The translations under genes were made by a program, and so were the position numbers. From Clostridia bacterium (GTDB taxonomy: Bacteria; Bacillota; Clostridia; Oscillospirales; CAG-272): a stretch of 13,154 bases of DNA. The stretch spans positions 1 through 13,154 of the forward strand of contig CAADYN010000032.1 in assembly GCA_900753285.1 (NCBI GenBank). The letters run 5' to 3'. Below, piece by piece: positions 1-6,066 of the stretch. How positions within the stretch are numbered: position 1 is the stretch's first letter; each line of letters starts with the position of its first letter. The notes under the pieces were generated by a model, which searched no databases, was not told where the DNA came from, and saw only the letters and a program-made list of their open reading frames with translations.

Positions 1-789
1 GACATATCTTATCGAAAGAGCCGCGCCCCCTCGTGTATCACTGTCGAGCTTGGAGAGGATAACGCCCGTTATGTCAAGCCTGTTGTTGAACGCCTCGGCA
101 ATGTTTACCGCGTCCTGACCTGTCATAGCGTCCACAACGAGGAGTATTTCTGTCGGGTCTGTAGCGGCTTTCATGCGCTCAAGCTCTTCCATCATAGTCT
201 CGTCAACGTTAAGTCGTCCGGCAGTGTCTATGAATACCATGTCGTGACCGTGGCGCTTAGCGTGCTCGATTCCGGCTTTTGCAATTTCTACCGGGTCCGA
301 GTTGCCCATGTCGAATACGGGAACGTCAACCTGAGCACCGACAACCTTTAGCTGTTCGATAGCTGCAGGTCTGTAAACGTCGCAGGCAACAAGAAGAGGG
401 CGTTTGCCTTGCTTTTTGTACATTGACGCGAGCTTTGCTGTCTGTGTGGTTTTACCTGAGCCTTGAATACCTACCATCATTATGACTGTCGGCGGGCGCG
501 AGGATATCTGCAGCTTGTTGTTCGTCTCGCCCATCAGCTTGACAAGCTCTTCGTGAACTATCTTGATAATCTGCTGAGCGGGGAGAAGGCTTTCAAGCAC
601 ATCTGAGCCTACGGCGCGTTCAGTCACGGATTTGATGAAGTCTCTTGTGACCTTGTAGTTTACGTTAGCTTCAAGGAGAGCAAGCTTGACCTCACGCATA
701 CCTTCCTTTACGTCGGCTTCGGTGAGTTTTCCTTTGTTTTTGAACTTTTTAAAGGCATTTTCCAGCTTTTCAGATAAATTTGAGAACAT
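1..789 (-). CDS. ffh: Signal recognition particle protein Ffh (SRP54), N-terminal 263 residues, cut by window edge
   Basis: Ffh is the GTPase of the bacterial signal recognition particle. It binds 4.5S RNA and signal peptides at the ribosome and docks on FtsY at the membrane. The visible part contains the helical N domain (about residues 1-95) and most of the G domain: P-loop GIQGSGKT (107-114), DVYRPAAIEQL (137-147), the G3 motif DTAGR (188-192), VVDAMTGQDAVN (218-229), SKLD (246-249) and the TRGGAAL motif (252-258). The frame stays open to base 1, so the rest of the G domain and the Met-rich M domain lie outside the window. The start ATG at 789 has a G-rich but weak ribosome site (GGGG, about 7 nt upstream). 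It lies 37 nt downstream of ylxM, the classic Firmicute arrangement, so it is probably transcribed from the ylxM promoter. No defects are visible. Confidence 0.97.
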   Translation of the reverse strand, partial: MFSNLSEKLENAFKKFKNKGKLTEADVKEGMREVKLALLEANVNYKVTRDFIKSVTERAVGSDVLESLLPAQQIIKIVHEELVKLMGETNNKLQISSRPPTVIMMVGIQGSGKTTQTAKLASMYKKQGKRPLLVACDVYRPAAIEQLKVVGAQVDVPVFDMGNSDPVEIAKAGIEHAKRHGHDMVFIDTAGRLNVDETMMEELERMKAATDPTEILLVVDAMTGQDAVNIAEAFNNRLDITGVILSKLDSDTRGGAALSIRYV

Positions 790-826
790 TTATAACCCCA
801 TTTCGGTATATCGTAAATCAAATGCG

Positions 827-1171
827 TTATTTTTCGGCTTCGTTCAGCTGCTTCAGTGCAAGCTCAATGGCATTTCTTACGCTTTTGTCGAGAGAGCTGT
901 CTTGCGTGATTTCGTCGAGTATTTGTGAAGCGCGCAGTATGCGTTCGTTTTTGTCGGCAAGTCCGAGCTTTTCTTCAAGCTGAAACAGTTCTTCCTCACT
1001 TTTTTTTATGGAATCGCGAACACCTTGACGGGAAATTCCGGTTATTTCCGATATTTCCGCGAGCGAATAGTCTTCATTGTAATAGTAATCGAGTATTTCG
1101 CGTTTTCTGTCAGTGAGGAGCGAGCCGTAGGTGTCAAGCAGTATGGGGAACTTCATATTCTTCTCAAACAT
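827..1171 (-). CDS. ylxM: YlxM-family (UPF0122) helix-turn-helix protein
   Basis: This is a small putative DNA-binding protein of the YlxM family, which is typically encoded directly before ffh and has been linked to SRP function in Firmicutes. The 114-residue product opens with a segment ending LLDTYGSLLTDRKREIL. It continues into a sigma-70 region-4-like helix-turn-helix (about 20-62) with the family hallmarks YYYNEDYSLAEIS and GISRQGVRDSIKKSE. The C-terminal half is a charged helix likely to form a coiled coil. Three ATGs are possible (1174, 1171, 1156). I chose 1171 because the GGAGG ribosome site ends 6 nt before it, against only 3 nt for 1174. A consensus promoter and an inverted repeat lie just upstream. 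Whether the protein binds that repeat is not shown. The family call is secure; the molecular function is not well defined for the family. Confidence 0.93.
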   Translation of the reverse strand: MFEKNMKFPILLDTYGSLLTDRKREILDYYYNEDYSLAEISEITGISRQGVRDSIKKSEEELFQLEEKLGLADKNERILRASQILDEITQDSSLDKSVRNAIELALKQLNEAEK

Positions 1172-1177
1172 CATTTT

Positions 1178-1182
1178 CCTCC
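1178..1182 (-). promoter_or_regulatory. Ribosome binding site deciding the ylxM start
   Basis: On the minus strand, GGAGG is followed by AAA and then two tandem in-frame ATG codons. Spacing is 3 nt to the first and 6 nt to the second, which favours the second (1171) as the main start. Confidence 0.7.
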
Positions 1183-1198
1183 GACACTGCAAAACAGA

Positions 1199-1221
1199 CT
1201 GTAAAGCAATTTACTTTACAG
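1199..1221 (-). repeat. 8-bp perfect inverted repeat at the ylxM-ffh transcription start
   Basis: The arms CTGTAAAG (1199-1206) and CTTTACAG (1214-1221) are separated by 7 nt. The -10 box ends at 1222, so the repeat covers the expected start of transcription and the first bases of the leader. That is a common position for a repressor operator. It could instead form a hairpin at the 5' end of the mRNA. The repeat is read directly from the sequence; its function is inferred. Confidence 0.6.
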
Positions 1222-1250
1222 AGTATATCATAACTCCGCGCCTTTGTCAA
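1222..1250 (-). promoter_or_regulatory. Sigma-A promoter of ylxM-ffh
   Basis: The minus strand has a perfect -35 TTGACA (1245-1250), a 17-nt spacer and -10 TATACT (1222-1227, one mismatch to TATAAT). The predicted start falls near 1215, giving a leader of about 44 nt. This is the only good promoter in the gap between the lipoprotein terminator and ylxM. Confidence 0.88.
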
Positions 1251-1280
1251 GGACTTTTCGGAAAAAACTTTCGCAAACTC

Positions 1281-1320
1281 AAAAAAATCCCGCAGATACA
1301 GTGTCAGCCGTAAGTGCGGG
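1281..1320 (-). terminator. Rho-independent terminator of the lipoprotein gene
   Basis: On the minus strand, CCCGCA (1315-1320) pairs with TGCGGG (1289-1294) across a 20-nt loop that may pair further. A single A and then seven T follow (1281-1287). It begins 18 nt after the lipoprotein stop codon and separates that gene from ylxM. Confidence 0.85.
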
Positions 1321-1337
1321 AATGAATTCGCGGCAGA

Positions 1338-1826
1338 TTATACAGCCATGTTGAATTCAACCTTGTAGTCGTCGAAGGTGATGGAGAAGCGGTACTCGCC
1401 GGAGTCTATCTCAAAAGCAGGAGTCAGCGCAATTCCGCAGTAGTTGTTGTCAACCTTCATGTCAGGATATGTTGTGAAGTCTATCGTGCCTTTGACGGTG
1501 TAAGCCTCGTCCTCAGCTACAACGCCGATGTTGACAACAGTGTTTTCGTCGTAAATTACGTCGTGATCGGTGAAGTAAAGCACAAATGTACCGTTTTCGT
1601 ATACGGGATCTTTTTCGAGTGTCAGAACTTCAAAATCTATTATTTCAACATCCTCGGGAGTGGGGAGCGTAGTTTCGGTTTCAGTCTCGGCTTCGGTTTC
1701 GGGAGCTGTTGTTTCAGTCGTTTCGGGCGTAGTTTCGTCTTCGTTACCGGAAGAAGAGCAGGAAGTCAGTGCGGCGGAAGAGAATATAGCTGTGACTGCA
1801 AGAATGGCGGCAATATATTTTTTCAT
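1338..1826 (-). CDS. Small lipoprotein with Thr/Glu-rich linker, function unknown
   Basis: The 162-residue product starts with a type II signal peptide: MKK, a hydrophobic core, and the lipobox LTSC with Cys23 as the predicted lipidated residue. It should be anchored on the outer face of the membrane. Residues 24-58 form a disordered, repetitive linker of Thr, Glu and Pro of the kind seen in ruminococcal surface proteins. The remaining ~100 residues look like a single beta-rich domain (for example GTFVLYFTDHD and GEYRFSITFDD), possibly Ig-like. I do not recognise a family. The ATG at 1826 was chosen over longer in-frame starts because AGGAG lies 9 nt before it and the signal peptide starts there. 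The gene has its own promoter and terminator, so it is monocistronic. A substrate-binding or cell-wall role is possible but nothing in the sequence proves it. Confidence 0.85.
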   Translation of the reverse strand: MKKYIAAILAVTAIFSSAALTSCSSSGNEDETTPETTETTAPETEAETETETTLPTPEDVEIIDFEVLTLEKDPVYENGTFVLYFTDHDVIYDENTVVNIGVVAEDEAYTVKGTIDFTTYPDMKVDNNYCGIALTPAFEIDSGEYRFSITFDDYKVEFNMAV

Positions 1827-1878
1827 GTGATTACTCCTGTATTTCAAGCGAATGAATTTCTTTTCATATATCTTTATT

Positions 1879-1887
1879 ATTATACCA
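1879..1887 (-). promoter_or_regulatory. Extended -10 promoter of the lipoprotein gene
   Basis: The minus strand carries TGG directly before a perfect TATAAT (1879-1884), which is an extended -10 motif. The -35 region near 1902-1908 is weak (TTAAAT-like). The expected leader is about 45 nt. The surrounding DNA is very AT-rich, which lowers the weight of this call. Confidence 0.6.
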
Positions 1888-2012
1888 CACAAAGATATAA
1901 TAATTTAAATGTTATTATTAATTTTCAGTGACTCACAAAACAAATAAAAAATAGCTATTTGTATAAGGCTGATATTTTGCGGTATCTCAAATGTCGGACG
2001 GAGCTATATTAA

Positions 2013-3107
2013 TTACAAATTCACGTCAACTACCACAATTTCACTGCGGGACTCGGTGCGAATCGGATATTTCCACGTGCCGACGCCGCTGGAGACGATA
2101 ACACACCTGCTGTCGGGATAGTTTCTGATGCCGTAACGCATTTCGTTTATTCCGAAAAGGCTGCTCAGGATGCCGACGGGGAATATCTGACCTCCGTGAG
2201 TATGACCGCACATTGTCAAGTCAGCTCCGTTTTTCGCGCATTCTTCAAGTCCGATAGGCTCATGGCAGAGCAGAATTTTGTATGTGTCCTCATCCTTGTA
2301 AGGTGCGAGAAGCTCGGCGGGAGTTTTTCTTTCGTCAAGCACGTCGCGTCTGCCGATGATTCTTACTTTTCCGCCAAATACTGTAACTGATTCATCCTCA
2401 AGCACGCGGACGTTGGCGGATTTCAGGGAATTCACAATGTCTTCGCGGGAGTGGGCAGGTTTCTTCCAAAGCCAATGCGCGTCGTGATTTCCGAACACAT
2501 AGTATATGCCGTACTTCGGGACGATTTCGGAGAACAGCGCGCAGTATTTATCAAACATATCCGGAGAGGTGTTTTCGTCAAAGATGTCGCCAGTCATAAC
2601 TATAATATCTGCGTTCTGCTTTTGTACAAGCGAGAAAATGTACCTGACGGTTGAGAGAGAGAAGAATCTCGACGGATGCATATCAGTAAGCTGAACAACC
2701 TTGATGTGCTCGCCTTTTGTGCCGCTTCCGACGGAGTATTTTTTCACGCGAATCTTCTTTGCCAGAAAAAGCCCGAGCATAAGGAACAGTGCGCATATGA
2801 TAAACGGAGCAAATCCGAACACTGTCGCGTAACCGAACCACAGCTTATCGGCAAAGAAAACGTGGAGCACAAGATAAACCGTGCAGAACAGCGACAGGTG
2901 AGATACCGCCATGAACCAGAGCGAAGTTGCCCTCTCGACCGGGATTACTATTGCCAGTGCGACGAGAAACGCTATGAAATTTTTGTCAAGGTTGAAAATC
3001 GGCGGCAGGGAAGAGAAACAGAGTGTCGGAAATATTATGGCAAAGAATATCACCCTTGATGCGAAGGTAATGATTTTTTGATAAAATCTGAAAGAAAAAG
3101 ATGACAT
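2013..3107 (-). CDS. Membrane-anchored calcineurin-like metallophosphoesterase (YkuE/YaeI type)
   Basis: This is a binuclear-metal phosphoesterase of 364 residues. The N-terminal third has about four hydrophobic segments (roughly 13-36, 43-57, 62-86 and 93-116), followed by a basic stretch and the catalytic domain. All metal-ligand blocks are present: TDMH (141-144), GD (173-174), GNHD (206-209), CHEP (281-284) and GHTHGGQ (301-307). The family usually hydrolyses phosphodiesters or phospholipid-like substrates, but the substrate here cannot be read from the sequence. The positively charged patch after the last helix suggests that the catalytic domain is cytoplasmic (inference). The start at 3107 is supported by AGGTG 4-5 nt upstream. 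There is no promoter in the 27 nt before the preceding hairpin, so it may depend on read-through from the tRNA-Gln promoter. B. subtilis YkuE lacks four helices, so this is a relative rather than a proven orthologue. Confidence 0.9.
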   Translation of the reverse strand: MSSFSFRFYQKIITFASRVIFFAIIFPTLCFSSLPPIFNLDKNFIAFLVALAIVIPVERATSLWFMAVSHLSLFCTVYLVLHVFFADKLWFGYATVFGFAPFIICALFLMLGLFLAKKIRVKKYSVGSGTKGEHIKVVQLTDMHPSRFFSLSTVRYIFSLVQKQNADIIVMTGDIFDENTSPDMFDKYCALFSEIVPKYGIYYVFGNHDAHWLWKKPAHSREDIVNSLKSANVRVLEDESVTVFGGKVRIIGRRDVLDERKTPAELLAPYKDEDTYKILLCHEPIGLEECAKNGADLTMCGHTHGGQIFPVGILSSLFGINEMRYGIRNYPDSRCVIVSSGVGTWKYPIRTESRSEIVVVDVNL

Positions 3108-3118
3108 TTAGCACCTGG

Positions 3119-3182
3119 AAAAAAAATAATAAGCAAAAGACATACCGCATCTCACACTCAAGTGACACATGGTATGTCTTTT
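3119..3182 (-). terminator. Large hairpin between tRNA-Gln and the phosphoesterase gene, likely (leaky) terminator
   Basis: A perfect 12-bp stem (3171-3182 with 3135-3146, core GACATACC/GGTATGTC) encloses a 24-nt loop that can form a short inner CACT/AGTG hairpin. On the minus strand the 3' arm ends CTTTT, and after a further 8 nt there is a run of eight T (3119-3126). It begins 5 nt after the tRNA 3' end, so its first role is probably tRNA termination. The imperfectly placed T-run leaves room for read-through into the phosphoesterase gene. Confidence 0.65.
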
Positions 3183-3187
3183 ATCTC

Positions 3188-3258
3188 CAGCGGTACAGGG
3201 ATTCGAACCCCGACATACAGAGTCAGAGTCTGCTGTGCTACCGTTACACAATACCGCT
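3188..3258 (-). tRNA. tRNA-Gln (anticodon CUG)
   Basis: The 71-nt gene folds into a complete cloverleaf. The acceptor stem AGCGGTA/TACCGCT is perfectly paired. The D arm GTG...CAC carries GG in its loop. The anticodon stem GCAGA/TCTGT holds the loop CTCTGAC with anticodon CTG at 3224-3226. The variable region is 4 nt and the T arm is CGGGG-TTCGAAT-CCCTG. The discriminator is G, the known glutamine identity base. CCA is not encoded, so it must be added by the CCA-adding enzyme, as is common in Firmicutes. It is a single tRNA with its own strong promoter. Confidence 0.96.
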
Positions 3259-3270
3259 ATCTGGAATATT

Positions 3271-3308
3271 GCCTTTCGGCTATTCGCTTTGTCTTGGGTT
3301 GTTCACCC
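3271..3308 (-). other. Structured 5' leader of pre-tRNA-Gln
   Basis: About 54 nt separate the predicted transcription start (near 3312) from the mature tRNA. The leader contains two small hairpins: GGGT/ACCC with a 5-nt loop (3296-3308) and GCC-GAAA-GGC (3271-3280), the latter a GNRA-type tetraloop. The leader would be removed by RNase P. No T-box features are present. Confidence 0.4.
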
Positions 3309-3318
3309 GACGTCATAT

Positions 3319-3347
3319 ATTATAACTCATCGTCATCCTTTTGTCAA
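3319..3347 (-). promoter_or_regulatory. Consensus sigma-A promoter of tRNA-Gln
   Basis: The minus strand has a perfect TTGACA (3342-3347), a 17-nt spacer and a perfect TATAAT (3319-3324). It lies about 60 nt before the tRNA. A full-consensus promoter fits a stable-RNA gene. Confidence 0.93.
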
Positions 3348-3404
3348 TACCTTTTTATAATTTTTTTGAGATTTTTTTCAAGTTTTTTCTCGGTTTGATT
3401 TAAA

Positions 3405-3441
3405 CGAAAAAACGACACCGAAAAATTATCCGATGCCGTTT
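3405..3441 (-). terminator. Rho-independent terminator after the phosphohexomutase gene
   Basis: An 11-bp stem with two G-U pairs (3431-3441 with 3410-3420) closes a 10-nt loop. On the minus strand the 3' arm runs into a series of T bases. It lies about 20 nt after the stop codon and ends the htpG transcript before the tRNA promoter. Confidence 0.88.
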
Positions 3442-3459
3442 CAGTATGATTATTTTGTT

Positions 3460-5205
3460 TTACTTTTTGAGCGTATCGTGTGCAAGACCGAGCATATCTT
3501 CAAGGGTATGAGTGCAGTCGACGGTGTTGTTGTGAGCTTCTTCTTCGTTCTTTCCGTTTGCGAGAATGTAGAATTTTATCTTAGGCTCTGTTCCTGAAGG
3601 ACGCGCCACAACTACACAGCCGTTTTCAGCCTTGTAGTACATTACGTTGGATTTGGGAAGACCTGTGCCTTCGACCTCTCCAGTGAGCATATTCTTTGAG
3701 GTTTCGGCAAGGTAGTCGCGGATATTGACCACACGGCTTCCTGCGAGCTTCTCGGGTGTTTCTGCGCGGAGCTTGTCCATGAGTCCGGCGATTTTTTCTT
3801 TGCCGTCAAGACCTTCCATATAAATCTCGGCGGAGTTTTCCATGTAGAATCCGTACTTTTCGTAAAGGCTTTCAACCGCGTCGATAAGTGTCATGCCTTT
3901 GAGAGAGTAGTAAGCCGCCATCTCGCAAATGAGCATGGATGCAACAACGCCGTCCTTGTCTCTGGAGTACTGACCCTTCATGTAGCCGTAGCTTTCTTCA
4001 TATCCGAGGAGGAATGTGCCTTCCTTTTTGGCTTCGTGCTCACCGATTACTTCCGCGATGAACTTGAATCCGGTGAGGACGTTGTAGAGCTTTACGTTGT
4101 GTACTTCGCAGATCTTTGTCGCCATTTCGCTTGTAACGATGGTCTTTATAGCATATGCGTCGTTCGGCATTTTGCCCTGTTCTTCAAGTGCGCAGAAAAT
4201 GTAGTCGAGAAGGAGGGAGCCCATCTGGTTTCCGGTAATGCACTTGAACTCGCCGTTTTTGTCTCTTGCCATAACGCCAACACGGTCGCAGTCGGGGTCG
4301 TTTGCTATGATAAGATCGGATTTTACTTCCTTCGCGATTTTTATACCTTCGGCAAATGAAGCGGGATATTCCGGGTTAGGCTTAGCGAGTCCGGGGAAAT
4401 CTCCGTTCGGCTTTATCTGAGCGTCAACAAGTGAAAGGTGCTTGATGCCGATTCTTCTGAGAACTTCGGGTACGATTCTGTAGCCTGCGCCGCAGAGAGG
4501 TGTGTAAACAACCTGAAGACTATCGGCGGCTTTCGTGATTACGTCGGGATAAACCTGCTCCGCGATAACATCCTTCATGAATATCTCATCAAAGTCCGCG
4601 CCTACCATTGTGATAAGGCTTTCGTCAACCTTGTCTCTTGTCGGAACGCCTTCAAAAATATCTGTCGCATGGATATAGGAGGAAACATAGTCCGCCATCT
4701 GAGATGTAGGCTGAGCGCCGTCTTCCCAGTAGAGCTTGTAGCCGTTATATACCGAGGGGTTGTGTGAAGCCGTGATGTTTATTCCCGCGATGCATCCGAA
4801 ATGGCGTACACCTGCGGATAGCATGGGAGTCGGGCGAAGCTCATCGAACATGTAGCACTTTATTCCGTGAGCGGTCAGAACCTCTGCACAGCGTCTTGCA
4901 AACAGTGCGGAATTGTGTCTGCTGTCGTATCCGAGCATAACACCGCGCTTTTTTGCGTCTTCTCCAAGAGAGTCGATTACTCTTGCTACGCCTTCTGTTG
5001 ACTGAGCGACGGTATAAATGTTCATCATTCCGCAGCCTGCGCCCATCTTGGAACGAAGACCGCCTGTGCCGAACTCCATATAAGAGCCGAAACGCATTTC
5101 TATCTCGTCATTGTTTCCCTCAATAGAGCGGAGTTCCTTCTTTGTTTCTTCGTCTACCTTGTCGGAGTTCAGCCATTCAAGGTATCTCTTCATGTAGTCT
5201 TCCAT
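3460..5205 (-). CDS. pgcA: Phospho-sugar mutase (phosphoglucomutase/phosphomannomutase, PgcA type)
   Basis: This alpha-D-phosphohexomutase interconverts hexose 1- and 6-phosphates, feeding UDP-glucose and polysaccharide synthesis or glycogen turnover. Its 581 residues match the usual length of the Firmicute PgcA group. The catalytic serine loop ITASHNP has its phosphoserine at about 147. The Mg-binding loop is DPDCDR (303-308), the sugar-specificity loop is GYEESYGY (401-408), and the C-terminal phosphate clamp is RPSGTEPK (535-542). The N-terminal EFGTGGLR and DSRH motifs are also present, so it should be active. Two in-frame ATGs, 5211 and 5205, are possible. I prefer 5205 because AAGGA sits only ~2 nt before 5211 but ~8 nt before 5205, and the protein then aligns with the family N terminus. 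It follows the ACT-domain gene by about 18-24 nt and is the last gene of the htpG run. Preference for glucose or mannose cannot be told from the sequence. Confidence 0.95.
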   Translation of the reverse strand: MEDYMKRYLEWLNSDKVDEETKKELRSIEGNNDEIEMRFGSYMEFGTGGLRSKMGAGCGMMNIYTVAQSTEGVARVIDSLGEDAKKRGVMLGYDSRHNSALFARRCAEVLTAHGIKCYMFDELRPTPMLSAGVRHFGCIAGINITASHNPSVYNGYKLYWEDGAQPTSQMADYVSSYIHATDIFEGVPTRDKVDESLITMVGADFDEIFMKDVIAEQVYPDVITKAADSLQVVYTPLCGAGYRIVPEVLRRIGIKHLSLVDAQIKPNGDFPGLAKPNPEYPASFAEGIKIAKEVKSDLIIANDPDCDRVGVMARDKNGEFKCITGNQMGSLLLDYIFCALEEQGKMPNDAYAIKTIVTSEMATKICEVHNVKLYNVLTGFKFIAEVIGEHEAKKEGTFLLGYEESYGYMKGQYSRDKDGVVASMLICEMAAYYSLKGMTLIDAVESLYEKYGFYMENSAEIYMEGLDGKEKIAGLMDKLRAETPEKLAGSRVVNIRDYLAETSKNMLTGEVEGTGLPKSNVMYYKAENGCVVVARPSGTEPKIKFYILANGKNEEEAHNNTVDCTHTLEDMLGLAHDTLKK

Positions 5206-5213
5206 ATACATAA

Positions 5214-5218
5214 TCCTT
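5214..5218 (-). promoter_or_regulatory. Ribosome binding site deciding the mutase start
   Basis: The minus strand reads AAGGA in the 18-24 nt gap after the ACT-domain gene. Spacing is about 2 nt to the ATG at 5211 and about 8 nt to the ATG at 5205, which favours the second. Confidence 0.55.
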
Positions 5219-5229
5219 TCGGTATAATT

Positions 5230-6066
5230 TTACAAAATATCATAATTCCCGATTATATCATGGCTGATTCTTGAGCCTTCGAGAAATAATCGCAAAGCGT
5301 CTGTGCTCGCACTCTTCATGTCAAGCTGCATGATAAGTCCGCGTCTCTCGTCGGTGTAGTCAAGCGGGAAAGAATTTATCAAAACAGTCACCGCTCCGAG
5401 TATTTCAAGCGAATGAAGCAGTGCTCCGATGTTTTTGCTGTCTGACAGAACGACTGACAGGTCAACGTATCTTTTGTCCATTCCGGCAGGCAGGCTTTTT
5501 GCGGTGAGAGCATACCTCATAGCGGATTCATCCCCCATGCCGATATTACAGGCGGAGACGATTTTGAGGTCGTATTTCAGCAGCAGCTTGTACAGCGACA
5601 TGAGAATTCCGTCGTGCGAATTGTAGACCGGTATCATGGCGTGTGAGCAGCGTTCGTAATAGACTTCCTCGCATGGTTCTTCAAATCCGCTGAAATATAC
5701 AGCCGTGACAAACCTGAAGCTTTGAGAAAACGCATTGTACGCCTTGTCGGAGAAGCTGTTTCGCAGATACGCTATCCTCGGGGATATGTCAGATGTCGTC
5801 TCGTCGTGGTCGTCGTCAAAATTCAGCTTAACCACCGCGGCAAACTCTCGGCAGAAATGGGCGAATTCGGTTGAAATCCCGTCATGCGAAAGGGAAGAGT
5901 CCGTCATTTCGTGGAACAGTTCCGCGGCATCATTTACGCTTGCCCTGCCGGAGTTATCCTCGCAGTACGATGCGGCCGCTTCATTATACGATATGTCGCT
6001 CAGCTTCCGTGCCGCTTCCTTCTTGTGCCACGCGAATATAATATTTTCTCTCAGGCTTTCGTTCAT
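5230..6066 (-). CDS. Truncated prephenate-dehydratase-like protein with C-terminal ACT domain
   Basis: The 278-residue product does not look like a working enzyme. Residues 1-93 are helical and unrecognised. Residues 96-170 resemble the first lobe of prephenate dehydratase: RIAYLRNSFSDKAYNAF corresponds to the family's xVAFLGPxGTFSxxAA, IPVYNSHDG to VPIENSxxG, and LLKYDLKIV to LLxxxLxIV. The ~80-90 residues forming the second lobe are then missing. The chain passes at once to DESAMRYALTAK (179-190), where the catalytic TRF motif should be, and Thr is replaced by Met183. Residues 200-278 match the phenylalanine-sensing ACT domain: NIGALLHSLE, an NSFP in place of the ESRP motif, and IIGNY near the end like the family's VLGSY. 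Its start overlaps the htpG stop by one base (TGATG), implying translational coupling. A ligand-sensing role is inferred, with phenylalanine as one candidate. The family assignment was made by eye. Confidence 0.7.
   Translation of the reverse strand: MNESLRENIIFAWHKKEAARKLSDISYNEAAASYCEDNSGRASVNDAAELFHEMTDSSLSHDGISTEFAHFCREFAAVVKLNFDDDHDETTSDISPRIAYLRNSFSDKAYNAFSQSFRFVTAVYFSGFEEPCEEVYYERCSHAMIPVYNSHDGILMSLYKLLLKYDLKIVSACNIGMGDESAMRYALTAKSLPAGMDKRYVDLSVVLSDSKNIGALLHSLEILGAVTVLINSFPLDYTDERRGLIMQLDMKSASTDALRLFLEGSRISHDIIGNYDIL

Noticed and set aside
1949..1960. AAATAGCTATTT palindrome followed by T-rich DNA, as terminator of the phosphoesterase gene
   Set aside because: The stem is AT-only with almost no loop and would be very weak. 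The region is AT-rich throughout, so I do not call a terminator there.
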